Positions 16,440 to 23,986 of a stretch of 26,521 bases of DNA are shown one piece after another. The stretch is from NCBI GenBank assembly GCA_047619205.1, contig JBLHJR010000039.1:1-26521 (forward strand), written 5' to 3'. The stretch's first letter is position 1. Every line of letters starts with the position of its first letter. Below the pieces are notes generated by a model. It saw only the letters and a program-made list of their open reading frames with translations, did no database searches and was not told where the DNA came from. This stretch comes from Endobugula sp047619205 (lineage in GTDB: Bacteria; Pseudomonadota; Gammaproteobacteria; Pseudomonadales; Cellvibrionaceae). The translations under genes were made by a program, and so were the position numbers.

Positions 16440-17224
16440 TTAATGATTTTTTTAATGACTTCGCTAACCGCTATGAAAGCAAATGTGGCCGTCACCATGG
16501 TCGCGGCACCAAAGCCTTGGCTGCAATCGAGTCTAGCACCTTCTTCGAGAAATTGTTTTGTTCGGCAGGTTTCACCCTTGTTATCTGGGTAGGTCATTTG
16601 TTCCGTTGAATAAATGGCGGGCACAGAGAAGGATTCTTTGGGACTGCGGCTAAAGCCGTATAGTCGACGAAGGTTATTGCGTACTTTAGATAGCAGGGGA
16701 TCATTTTTTGTTTTACTAAGATCGCGAACAGTTATTTTTTGGGGGTCTTTTTTTCCGCCTGCAGAACCAATGGTAATGATCTTCGTTTTTTGTCGTTTAC
16801 AAAAATTAATCAATTTAGTTTTGATCATTACCGAATCAATCGCATCGATGACTAAGCTATAGTCTTTATGAATATAGGTTTCAAGATTGTCATGATCAAT
16901 AAAATCATCAATGGTGTTGACGAGCATTTCTGGATTGATGGCCTGTAAACGTTTGGCCATGGTGTGTGTTTTTGATTGGCCGATAGTGTCTTGGGTAGCG
17001 TGTATTTGGCGGTTGATATTGCTGACACATAAATCATCGAGATCCATTAATGTGATTGCGCCGATGCCCGAGCGAGCGAGCGCTTCTGCTGCCCATGAGC
17101 CGACGCCGCCAATACCAATGATGAGTATATGGCTATGCTGTAACTTCTGTAATGCTTGGGTGCCATAGAGTCGTGTGATGCCACCAAAGCGAAGCTGGGT
17201 GCTTTCACTTAATGAAGAAGTCAT
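16436..17224 (-). CDS. tcdA: tRNA threonylcarbamoyladenosine dehydratase
   Basis: TcdA (CsdL) is an E1-like enzyme that uses ATP to cyclise t6A37 in ANN-decoding tRNAs to ct6A. The 262-residue product has the Rossmann-like ATP-binding GIGGVGSWAAEALARSG near residues 35-51, the LMDLDDLCVSNINRQ segment just after it, and VIDAIDSVMIKTKL in the middle. Near the C-terminus are the family stretches YSTEQMTYP and CSQGFGAATMVTATF. The start at ATG 17224 matches the family N-terminus. A reading from 17332 adds 36 residues that are translated palindromic-repeat DNA and is rejected. Confidence 0.94.
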   Translation of the reverse strand: MTSSLSESTQLRFGGITRLYGTQALQKLQHSHILIIGIGGVGSWAAEALARSGIGAITLMDLDDLCVSNINRQIHATQDTIGQSKTHTMAKRLQAINPEMLVNTIDDFIDHDNLETYIHKDYSLVIDAIDSVMIKTKLINFCKRQKTKIITIGSAGGKKDPQKITVRDLSKTKNDPLLSKVRNNLRRLYGFSRSPKESFSVPAIYSTEQMTYPDNKGETCRTKQFLEEGARLDCSQGFGAATMVTATFAFIAVSEVIKKIIK

Positions 17225-17253
17225 AGCTATTTTTTCGTTACTTGAGGTGTTGT

Positions 17254-17453
17254 TTGAACCTAGAAACGGCAGTTGGCGCGAAAAAGCTGTGCACCAAAAG
17301 TAGGCCCCTCTAGGGGAGTTATTGGTGTGCATAGGACTTTCCCTAGCAACATAAGTTAGTATCGCGTAGCGACCTTATTGGTCGTGAGCGAAGACTAAGA
17401 TTATCAATAACTTGTGCAGACTTTCGTGATTCAACTGCCGTTTCTAGGTTGAA
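17254..17453. repeat. Palindromic element, type A (200 bp)
   Basis: The ends carry a perfect 18-bp inverted repeat, AACCTAGAAACGGCAGTT on the left and its complement on the right, flanked by TTG and GAA. Nested shorter stems occur inside, such as GGCCCCT/AGGGG around 17303-17316. On the minus strand CCAAAAGTAGGC (17294-17305) reads GCCTACTTTTGG, a one-base variant of the core seen in the other elements. It lies between tcdA and maeA, both on the minus strand. No open reading frame or transposase is present. Confidence 0.8.
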
Positions 17454-17486
17454 GTGTAGTTTTCGTTTTGGGTAAGGGTAACGGAC

Positions 17487-17536
17487 ATAAAAAAGCGAGG
17501 ACTCCCCTGATATAAGAGGGCACCCCGCCTTTTTAT
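17487..17536 (-). terminator. Rho-independent terminator of maeA
   Basis: Read on the minus strand, about 15 bases after the maeA stop, an imperfect GC-rich hairpin (GGCGGGG..CCCT with AGGGG..TCCTCGC) is followed by TTTTTT. A matching A-run precedes it on this strand, so it could work weakly in the other direction. Confidence 0.7.
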
Positions 17537-17553
17537 GTGGCTAAGCGTTCAAC

Positions 17554-19236
17554 TTAAAAGGTGTTGCGCTTGTAGTTACGATAAGCGGGTCGCCAGAAGT
17601 TTCTAGCAATAGCGGCATCGATATGTTCATCGCTGACCTCGGGCGTTACTTCATCTTTAATCGCTTGTTTGTAAACCATCTTGGCAATATATTTACTCAC
17701 ATTGCGAATATCATTCAGGTCTGGCAGCAATTCTTCAGATCCAGAATCGTGTACGGCTGCATATTCTGCAAGAGCATAACTGGATGCCATCAGCATATTG
17801 TCAGTGACGCGGCTGGCTTTACTAGCGACTACGCCTAATCCAACACCTGGGAAAATATAGCTGTTATTGCATTGAGAGATCACATAAGTCTTGCCGTTAA
17901 GTTCTACTGGATCAAATGGGCTACCAGTGGCAACAATCGCATTGCCTTTGGTCCATTTTAGAATGTCTTCAGGAACTGCTTCTACTTTTGAGGTAGGGTT
18001 CGATAAAGGCAGTACAATGGGTTTCCCAGTATTGGCTTGCATTTGCTCAATAATTTCTTGGGTAAATAGGCCCGCGACTGTTGAAACTCCAACAATCACG
18101 GTGGATGCAGAATGCTTAACAGTTTCTGCTAAAGTGGCTGTGTCGCTACTAATTCCCCATTCGCTTAAGCGTTCGTCAGACTGGCATAGGCGTAATTGGA
18201 AGTCTTTTAGGCCACTCATGCTGCCAATAACTAGGCCGCGACTATTGATCATGAAAATGCGTTTACGTGCTTGCATGTCGCTGAGTCCTTCGGACACCAT
18301 TTGAGCAACAATTTGTTCTGCAATACCACAGCCAGCAGAACCTGCACCGCAGAAAGTCACGACTTGATCTCTTAATTGCTGACCTTTGCTTTTACAAGCG
18401 GCTAATAAGGTACCTACGGTAACTGCTGCGGTACCTTGAATGTCATCGTTGAAGCTACAAGCTTTATTACGATAACGGTCGAGAAGACGATTGGCATTGT
18501 GTCCAGCAAAGTCTTCAAACTGAATTAAGGCTTCAGGCCAGCGACTGGTTACCGCTTGCATAAACATTTCAACAAAATCATCGTATTCCTGACCTGAAAG
18601 GCGCGGGTGCTTTGCGCCCATATACATAGGGTCATCAATTAAGGCTTGATTGTTTGTGCCTACATCTAAGGTGATCGGTAGCGTATATGCAGGGCTGATA
18701 CCACCACAAGCAGAGTACAGCGCTAGCTTACCGATGGGAATTCCCATGCCGCCAATACCTAGATCGCCCAAGCCAAGGATACGTTCGCCGTCAGTAACAA
18801 CGATGACTTTAATGTTGCGCTTGGTTGCATTCTGTAGCATGTCATCAATTTTATTACGATCATTGTATGAAATGAAGAGGCCGCGGTGACGTCGATAAAT
18901 ACGTGAAAATTGCTGGCAAGCTTCACCTACGGTAGGGGTGTAGATGAGAGGCATAATCTCATTTAAATTTTCAGTCACCAATCGATAGTAGAGGGTTTCA
19001 TTAGTGTCTTGAATGTTGCGCAGATAAATATGCTTGTCTATGTTAGATGTAAAGGAGCTTAATTGTTCATATGCGCGAGCAGTTTGCTCTTCAATGGTTT
19101 CTGTAATGTCAGGTAATAGACCGGTTAAGTTGAAGTTTGTGCGTTCTTCTTTAGTAAATGCGCTACCTTTGTTAAGTAAAGGTGTTTCTAATAACATGGG
19201 GCCGGCGTACTGGATATAGAGAGGCTTTTTTTTCAT
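17554..19236 (-). CDS. maeA: NAD-dependent malic enzyme
   Basis: MaeA oxidatively decarboxylates malate to pyruvate with NAD, linking the TCA cycle to pyruvate. The 560-residue length matches the large bacterial and eukaryotic-type malic enzymes. Diagnostic stretches are YTPTVGEACQQFS near residues 99-111, VVTDGERILGLGDLGIGGMGI near 146-166, FEDFAGHNANRLLDRYR with metal ligands, FNDDIQGTAAVTVGT, and the NAD-binding GAGSAGCGIAEQ. LPLSNPTSKVEA follows near the C-terminus. The start ATG at 19236 begins MKKKPLYIQYAGPML and has AGGAGC upstream. It appears monocistronic, ends in a clear terminator, and has palindromic elements on both sides. Confidence 0.95.
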   Translation of the reverse strand: MKKKPLYIQYAGPMLLETPLLNKGSAFTKEERTNFNLTGLLPDITETIEEQTARAYEQLSSFTSNIDKHIYLRNIQDTNETLYYRLVTENLNEIMPLIYTPTVGEACQQFSRIYRRHRGLFISYNDRNKIDDMLQNATKRNIKVIVVTDGERILGLGDLGIGGMGIPIGKLALYSACGGISPAYTLPITLDVGTNNQALIDDPMYMGAKHPRLSGQEYDDFVEMFMQAVTSRWPEALIQFEDFAGHNANRLLDRYRNKACSFNDDIQGTAAVTVGTLLAACKSKGQQLRDQVVTFCGAGSAGCGIAEQIVAQMVSEGLSDMQARKRIFMINSRGLVIGSMSGLKDFQLRLCQSDERLSEWGISSDTATLAETVKHSASTVIVGVSTVAGLFTQEIIEQMQANTGKPIVLPLSNPTSKVEAVPEDILKWTKGNAIVATGSPFDPVELNGKTYVISQCNNSYIFPGVGLGVVASKASRVTDNMLMASSYALAEYAAVHDSGSEELLPDLNDIRNVSKYIAKMVYKQAIKDEVTPEVSDEHIDAAIARNFWRPAYRNYKRNTF

Positions 19237-19334
19237 AGGAGCTATTTCTTCGAGTTATGGAATCAATTTTTAGGTGAGGTGAGTGATTTTCAGCATTTTA
19301 CGTTGCTATCGAGCATAAGTTCTCAATGAGTTTG

Positions 19335-19480
19335 GGAGCCTGTCGGACTTAACCGTTCGTAGCGAGGGAAAGCAGGAATTAGTCAGTTTTTGCAGTCGAT
19401 CTATTTAACGAAATTGACCGTGAAAAATGGCTGGTTCCTGCTTTTTCGCAGTAGGACAGTGTTAAGTCCGACAGGCTCCT
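19335..19480. repeat. Palindromic element, type B short form (146 bp)
   Basis: Terminal inverted repeats of 18 bp, GGAGCCTGTCGGACTTAA (19336-19353) and its complement (19462-19479), close the element. An inner imperfect stem pairs AAAGCAGGAA with TTCCTGCTTT. On the minus strand it reads in the same order as the 185-bp elements: arm, CCTACTGCG-AAAA, then TCTGACT-like and CCCTCGCTACG segments, then arm. It lacks their central GCGCCTACTGTTGG part. It lies upstream of maeA. Confidence 0.75.
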
Positions 19481-19481
19481 A

Positions 19482-19799
19482 GCTATATCTATAGTGTAAA
19501 TAACATAGATTGCAAGTGCAGCTTATTATCCTCTCCATCTACCTAGCTACTGCTTAGTAGTGCTTGTGATCAAAGGTGTAAGCACGAAGCAAATATAGCT
19601 GGCTATTATACGTTATTTCTCTTGGATTTTAAATACGATAAGCGGTGTTTGCTGGAGTTTAATGTAATAGTGAGCTGACTGGGATGGTTCTCGTCCAATA
19701 TTTTTTTATGCTGTTTTATGCTTAATTGAACAGGTAATTATTAAGCTTATACGGTCAACTGCTTCTTTTTCTCGATTTTTAATGCCCAATAGTGATACC
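19482..19799. other. Intergenic stretch without a recognised gene
   Basis: This AT-rich stretch lies between the two type B elements. All frames are broken by stops. One modest inverted repeat is visible (GTGCTT near 19561 with AAGCAC near 19580). I looked for the missing 5' part of msrQ here and did not find it. The maeA promoter should lie nearer 19237-19335, but no convincing boxes were seen. Confidence 0.5.
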
Positions 19800-19984
19800 A
19801 GGAGGCTGTCCGAGAATAGAAACCTACTGCGGAAAAGCGGATTTTGGCCAGATTTTCTCCTGATTTTCGTCGCTTAAAGGCGCCTACTGTTGGCCAATAG
19901 AACCACTATTCTCCTCAATTCATGAAAAAATCTGACTCAAAACCGCTATCCCTCGCTACGGCCCCTATTCTCGGACAGCCTCCT
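19800..19984 (+). repeat. Palindromic element, type B full form (185 bp, copy 1)
   Basis: It is bounded by a perfect 20-bp inverted repeat, AGGAGGCTGTCCGAGAATAG at 19800-19819 with its complement at 19965-19984. Inside, in order, are CCTACTGCGG, TCGCTTAAAGGCGCCTACTGT with TGGC following (core at 19882-19894), and CCTCGCTACG just before the right arm. It differs from the copy at 26222-26406 at only five positions by my reading, and both are exactly 185 bp. It has no coding potential beyond a chance frame. It abuts the 5'-truncated msrQ remnant. Confidence 0.9.
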
Positions 19985-20408
19985 AGGTTAATGGGAAGTG
20001 ATATCACCGATGAGCGTTTATTTCATCAGCAGCGCCATTTTCTGGTGTTTGATCACTTTTTTGATTGGCTTGCCATTATTAATGGTATATTTGAGCACCC
20101 TTATATTAGCGTGGGTTATATTGCTTTTATACTTGTTGCCTTTGTCCATTACGTCGATCAATAGCTTGCAGCGAAAGATGGGTAAGTCTTGGCTGAGTTT
20201 GCATAAGTCCGTTTATCTCGTGGGAATTTTGGTGATCATTCACTACTGGTGGTTGGTCAAAGCCGATGTGCTTTTACCTTTGGTTTATGGTGTTATATTA
20301 GCGTGCTTGTTTTTGCTGCGAGGGTATTTTTTCATTAAGAAGAGATGGCCTTTGTTGTTACCTGAAATATTATCGAGAGCGTCGTCTGGAGTTTCATCGC
20401 GTGGATGA
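19985..20408 (+). pseudogene. msrQ: Truncated, frameshifted msrQ (MsrPQ haem-binding membrane subunit)
   Basis: MsrQ is the inner-membrane haem protein that passes electrons to the periplasmic methionine-sulfoxide reductase MsrP. The C-terminal half is clear in the frame ending at 20408: LPLSITSINSLQRKMGKSW, LHKSVYLVGILVIIHYWWLVKADVLLPL, then a final helix. The preceding family segment, EHPYISVGYIAF, is present but in a different frame (through about 20125). One extra base, probably in the T-run near 20124-20128, breaks the gene. The first membrane segments are missing, and the remnant begins directly at the end of the 185-bp palindromic element. No msrP is in the window. A frame at 20408 overlaps the downstream gene's GTG start by 8 bp. 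A non-functional remnant is the likeliest reading; a sequencing error could explain the frameshift but not the missing N-terminus. Confidence 0.8.
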
Positions 20409-20688
20409 TAGTCTTACGCGTTTTTATACGGTATTGTCACAAATACCTGAAGGTCGGGTGTGTAGCTATGGGCATCTGGCTAAGATGGCCGAGCTTAGTG
20501 GCGCTAGACAAAGTTGCCACTTATTGCGTAAATTACCTGAAGGTTCAGCTTTGCCGTGGTATCGTATTGTTAATGCTCAGGGTAAGCTAGCGAACTTTGC
20601 TGGAGCCATTCAGCAGCGCCGTTTACTGGAGTCCGAAGGGGTTATATTTACCTCAGCAAGTCGTATACCTAAACATTATTTTTTATAA
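20401..20688 (+). CDS. Alkyltransferase-like (ATL) DNA-repair protein
   Basis: The 95-residue protein is a small O6-alkylguanine-DNA-alkyltransferase-like domain. Shared features are IPEGRVCSYGHLAKMAEL (helix-turn-helix region), RQSCHLLRKLPEGS with an arginine-finger-like position, and NAQGKLA with a C-terminal ESEGVIF. The PCHRV active site of methyltransferases is replaced by PWYRIV, so there is no acceptor cysteine. Such ATL proteins bind alkylated bases and hand them to nucleotide excision repair. It starts at GTG 20401 with GGAG nine bases upstream and overlaps the msrQ remnant stop. Tyrosine replaces the histidine common in PWHR-type ATLs. Confidence 0.88.
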   Translation: MDDSLTRFYTVLSQIPEGRVCSYGHLAKMAELSGARQSCHLLRKLPEGSALPWYRIVNAQGKLANFAGAIQQRRLLESEGVIFTSASRIPKHYFL

Positions 20689-20723
20689 GCGCTATCGGCG
20701 TTAATTATTTCAATCTTAACCTA

Positions 20724-21338
20724 ATGCCTACAACTTCTATTGATGCCATCTCTCCCATTGACCTTGCAATGCAACGTCGAGTTTCTGCTGAGGTCAAACG
20801 CTACCTTCCCGTTGCGGAGTCACTTTATCAACGACCCTTCGCTGATATTGAAGTGCTGTTTGACTTAAAAGGTAGGGCGGCAGGCATGTATCGTGTTAAA
20901 GCACCTAAAGTATTAACTACGGCATTAACAAAGAGATTGACGAGGCTCCCTTCATTGGATTTTGGCGTATCCGCTCAGGTGCAGCGATCGATCCGCTTTA
21001 ATCCATGGTTGTTTGCTAAGTATCCAGAAGATAGTTGGCAAAATACTATTCCTCATGAGGTTGCTCATTATATCGCCGATTGTTTATATGGTATAAAAGC
21101 TATTCGTCCTCACGGTAAGGAATGGCAGCAGATTATGCGGGATTTGGGCGCTGAGCCCATTGTGCGAGCCGCCTATGATTTGTCGGGAATCCCAGTACGA
21201 CAAGTGCGACGCTATTTATACCGTTGTCAGTGTCGAGACGTGCCTTTGACGAGTTATCGGCATCAAAAAATACAGCGAGGGCTACAGCGTTACCGCTGTC
21301 GTGATTGCGGCAAGCAGTTGCGTTATTCACAAGCATAG
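20724..21338 (+). CDS. sprT: SprT-like zinc metalloprotease-fold protein
   Basis: SprT proteins share the fold of SPRTN/Spartan, which degrades DNA-protein crosslinks in eukaryotes; the bacterial role is poorly defined. The 204-residue product has the zincin motif HEVAH at 111-115 and a likely third ligand at H130 (RPHGKEW). A C-terminal zinc ribbon is made of YRCQCRD near residue 167 and YRCRDCGKQL near 190. Upstream, GRAAGMYRVKAP and SIRFNPWLF match SprT but appear separated by an extra stretch of roughly 25 residues. The ATG at 20724 has no clear Shine-Dalgarno; M16 is another possible start. It lies 35 bp after the ATL gene, so a DNA-damage pair is possible. Confidence 0.87.
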   Translation: MPTTSIDAISPIDLAMQRRVSAEVKRYLPVAESLYQRPFADIEVLFDLKGRAAGMYRVKAPKVLTTALTKRLTRLPSLDFGVSAQVQRSIRFNPWLFAKYPEDSWQNTIPHEVAHYIADCLYGIKAIRPHGKEWQQIMRDLGAEPIVRAAYDLSGIPVRQVRRYLYRCQCRDVPLTSYRHQKIQRGLQRYRCRDCGKQLRYSQA

Positions 21339-21481
21339 CTTGAGTTAATTTACCCTCTCCATTATTCTCATCCACAACTATACTAGTAAGAAATGGCTAT
21401 TGTAGATTAAATTTTGGGGCTAATGGAGGCCTTTAGCTACGCCATATTCACCCGTCATATTATTAAAGGAGACCTGTCTCT

Positions 21482-23278
21482 GTGGTCAAATATGTATTTA
21501 TCATGAGTTGTGGATTTATTTTTGGCGCTTTAGTGGTCGAGTATAAAGATTACTTTGCTCATCAAATTCCGGTCCCTGTTGCTGTTTTAGCCGATGGAGG
21601 CGCTTATGATGGCGAGTTACGCAAAGGCTTGCTGGAGGGAAAAGGACGCATTTCATGGCCCAGCAAGAACTATTATGAAGGTGAGTTTTTAGCCGGTCTG
21701 TTTCACGGTAAAGGTATATTGCATACCCCCGCTTTTTTATATCAGGGTGAATTTCAGCTGGGTAATGCTAACGGTGAAGGCACTATTGATTACGCCAATG
21801 GAGATAACTATCAAGGACAGGTGATATTTGGATTGCCGAGTGGTTATGGTGTCCTAGAGGCAGGAGATGGAGATGTTTATAAAGGTGAATTTAAAAACAG
21901 CCTTTATCATGGGAATGGAGAGTTGGTGATCCTTGGCGGGGATAGTTATATTGGTGGTTTTGAGGCAGGTTTATTTCACGGTGAGGGGGTGTATAGCCAA
22001 GTGCAACAGTTGTTAGAGGCTAATCCGTCGGAGGTCAGTCCATATAGTACCTATAGCGGTGTTTTTGTTGCAGGGCAATTTACGGGTGAAGGTGTGTGGA
22101 TAGATAATAGCCAGCGCTATGAAGGCCGATTTCTAGACTGGAAATTTCATGGTGAGGGTTTGTATAGTTCTCCTAGTGGCACCTATACGGGAAGTTTTGA
22201 TCATGGTCGCTATGAAGGTAAGGGCGTTTATTTGAGTGCAGAAGGCACTCACTATAAGGGTGGTTTTTCTGCTGGGCGTTACCATGGCGAGGGTGTATTC
22301 ACTTCACCCATCGGCGATGTTTATAGTGGTGGTTTTCAATATGGTCTTAGGCATGGTTCGGGTAAATTGACCTATGCCGAGGAACTGGATGGTATTCGTG
22401 AAGTGAGGGGTGAGTGGGAGGGAGGTAAGTTACTTAACGCTAACCACCCTCGCTTGGCTATTGCGGAACAACAATTGGTCGAGTATGCCTTATATCATCA
22501 AGCCGATATGCTAGGGGATGAACTGGCATCATTGTCGGAGCAAAACCCTGAAAAAATCGACCTGTACTTTGTTGGTATTGCGGGTGATGGCAGTCAAGGT
22601 GTGTTTCGTCGAGAAGTGGGTTTTATTCAAGACCTCTTTGATCAACATTATGGCACAAAAACTAAATCTGTTAGTTTGATTAACAGCACTTTTAGTTATG
22701 ACGTTAAACCCTTGGCGACAGTCACTAGTATTCGAAAAACTTTACAGGCAGTAGCGGAAAAAATGGATAAAGACAATGATATTTTATTTCTTTATTTAAC
22801 GAGTCATGGCTCCCGTGATGTGAAATTACAGCTATCTCAGCCCGGGCTTGCGCTGGAATCGCTTGATGGTGATACCCTGGGTGAAATGCTGGCCTCGTTA
22901 CCTGTTCGTTATAAAGTGGTGGTTATATCCGCTTGTTATGCTGGTGGTTTTATTTCTAAAATAAAAGATGATTCAATGCTGGTGATGGCGGCTGCAGAGG
23001 CAGACAAAACCTCTTTTGGCTGTAGTGATCGTGCCCGTATGACCTACTTTGGCGAGGCGTTCTTTAAAGATTCGTTGCTACAATCGACTAGTTTTGTCGA
23101 TACCTTTTATCGGGCGCGAGATATTATTCGGGGGCGTGAAGCTAAGGCAGGTTTTGTTTATTCTAACCCGCAAATATTTAAGCCTAAGGCAATAGTGGAA
23201 AAATTAAGTCAATGGCGTCAGCAGATGGCATCAGCAGCTGAGGAAAAAATAGATTTTTCTCGGTCTGCTGTAGAGTAA
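21482..23278 (+). CDS. Membrane-anchored MORN-repeat protein with C13 (legumain/caspase-like) protease domain
   Basis: The 598-residue protein begins at GTG 21482, about nine bases after AGGAGA. Residues 3-20 form one hydrophobic helix, a signal anchor. From Y42 to about 317, MORN repeats (Y-x-G-x-F-x-x-G...HG.G) recur every 22-23 residues, beginning near 42, 65, 87, 110, 133, 156, 191, 213, 235, 258 and 281, with a degenerate one near 308. One spacing of 35 reflects an insertion. From about 358 a C13-type domain follows: LYFVGIAGDG, then catalytic His442 in LTSHGS and Cys485 in VISACYAGGF, both after hydrophobic strands as in clan CD peptidases. Topology suggests a periplasmic location. MORN repeats often bind membranes or other proteins, so a tethered protease is plausible. 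The substrate is unknown; it is probably monocistronic. Confidence 0.85.
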   Translation: MVKYVFIMSCGFIFGALVVEYKDYFAHQIPVPVAVLADGGAYDGELRKGLLEGKGRISWPSKNYYEGEFLAGLFHGKGILHTPAFLYQGEFQLGNANGEGTIDYANGDNYQGQVIFGLPSGYGVLEAGDGDVYKGEFKNSLYHGNGELVILGGDSYIGGFEAGLFHGEGVYSQVQQLLEANPSEVSPYSTYSGVFVAGQFTGEGVWIDNSQRYEGRFLDWKFHGEGLYSSPSGTYTGSFDHGRYEGKGVYLSAEGTHYKGGFSAGRYHGEGVFTSPIGDVYSGGFQYGLRHGSGKLTYAEELDGIREVRGEWEGGKLLNANHPRLAIAEQQLVEYALYHQADMLGDELASLSEQNPEKIDLYFVGIAGDGSQGVFRREVGFIQDLFDQHYGTKTKSVSLINSTFSYDVKPLATVTSIRKTLQAVAEKMDKDNDILFLYLTSHGSRDVKLQLSQPGLALESLDGDTLGEMLASLPVRYKVVVISACYAGGFISKIKDDSMLVMAAAEADKTSFGCSDRARMTYFGEAFFKDSLLQSTSFVDTFYRARDIIRGREAKAGFVYSNPQIFKPKAIVEKLSQWRQQMASAAEEKIDFSRSAVE

Positions 23279-23291
23279 TACTACCGGGTCA

Positions 23292-23399
23292 CTTGAAAAG
23301 AATACACTCCATTTCAGGCGCGCTGTGAATATGCTCCTATACGCTCAGCTTCGGCATCCATGCCTCAGATGTCCTGAAATGGAGTGTATTCTTTTCAAG
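23292..23399. repeat. Long inverted repeat, type C (108 bp)
   Basis: A perfect 27-bp inverted repeat, beginning CTTGAAAAGAATACACTC at 23292 and ending with its complement at 23399, encloses about 54 bases with GCTTCGGCATCCATGCC in the middle. GGGT and ACCC outside extend the pairing. It lies 13 bp after the MORN-C13 stop, so its hairpin could also affect 3' ends of that transcript, although no U-run follows. It shares no core with types A and B. Confidence 0.8.
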
Positions 23400-23521
23400 C
23401 ACCCTGCTAAGTAGGTGTTGTTAAAGTACGAATAATGGGATATGTTTCTCTTTGATTTGTTTGTGTAGTTCTAGTTTTTCAGCAAATCACGTCATAATAA
23501 TAACAATGTGAGGAATATACT

Positions 23522-23911
23522 ATGCTTAACAAGGTGCAAGATAATAGTGTGATTGTATTGGTGGGTCGTGTTTTATTAGGCTTGCTTTTTTTTATGGGCG
23601 GCCTGAAGTTATTTACGGGAGGGGTGCCGATTGAGTATGCTGCAACAGGGGCTAAGTTTGTTGCTCTGCCTGCTTTTTTAGTTTGGGTTGGTTTTGCAGT
23701 TAAGTTAGTCGCAGGCGCAGGCGTTATTTTAGGTTTCCAAACGCGCTTGGCGGCATTGTCATTGGCAGTGTTTACATTGATTACGGCATTTAATTTTCAT
23801 TATATTGATAACTTCTTTTGGAAAGAACTATGTATTGTGGGCGGGTTGCTAATCTTGGCAGCGCATGGTGCTGGTTGTATTAGTTTGGATGCAAAGTTTA
23901 AGAAAGAGTAG
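23522..23911 (+). CDS. DoxX-family membrane protein
   Basis: The 129-residue protein has four predicted membrane helices. It carries the DoxX/DoxD pattern: GRVLLGLLFFMGGLKLFTGG early, then VKLVAGAGVILGFQTRLAALSLAVFT, and a short soluble end. DoxX-like proteins are small inner-membrane proteins associated in some bacteria with redox or thiol stress; no fixed reaction is known. GAGGAATATACT upstream gives a good Shine-Dalgarno for ATG 23522. A rho-independent terminator follows at 23941, so it is transcribed alone or as the end of a unit. Confidence 0.85.
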   Translation: MLNKVQDNSVIVLVGRVLLGLLFFMGGLKLFTGGVPIEYAATGAKFVALPAFLVWVGFAVKLVAGAGVILGFQTRLAALSLAVFTLITAFNFHYIDNFFWKELCIVGGLLILAAHGAGCISLDAKFKKE

Positions 23912-23940
23912 CTTTTATAATAATTGTAGCTAACTATAGG

Positions 23941-23973
23941 AAAGCCCCACAATTTCTTGTGAGGCTTTTTTTT
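23941..23973 (+). terminator. Rho-independent terminator after doxX
   Basis: AAAGCCCCACAA and TTGTGAGGCTTT form a stem with one mismatch around the loop TTTC, followed by a run of eight Ts. It is 29 bp past the doxX stop and 13 bp before the next gene's start. Confidence 0.9.
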
Positions 23974-23986
23974 AATTTATTCAATA

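Noticed and set aside
17225..17332. N-terminal extension of tcdA by 36 codons
   Set aside because: The extension is translated palindromic-repeat DNA (element 17254-17453), while the family N-terminus starts at the ATG at 17224.
19922..20164. 80-codon frame beginning inside the 185-bp element
   Set aside because: Its first part is repeat sequence and its second part is the upstream frame of the broken msrQ; it is not an independent gene.
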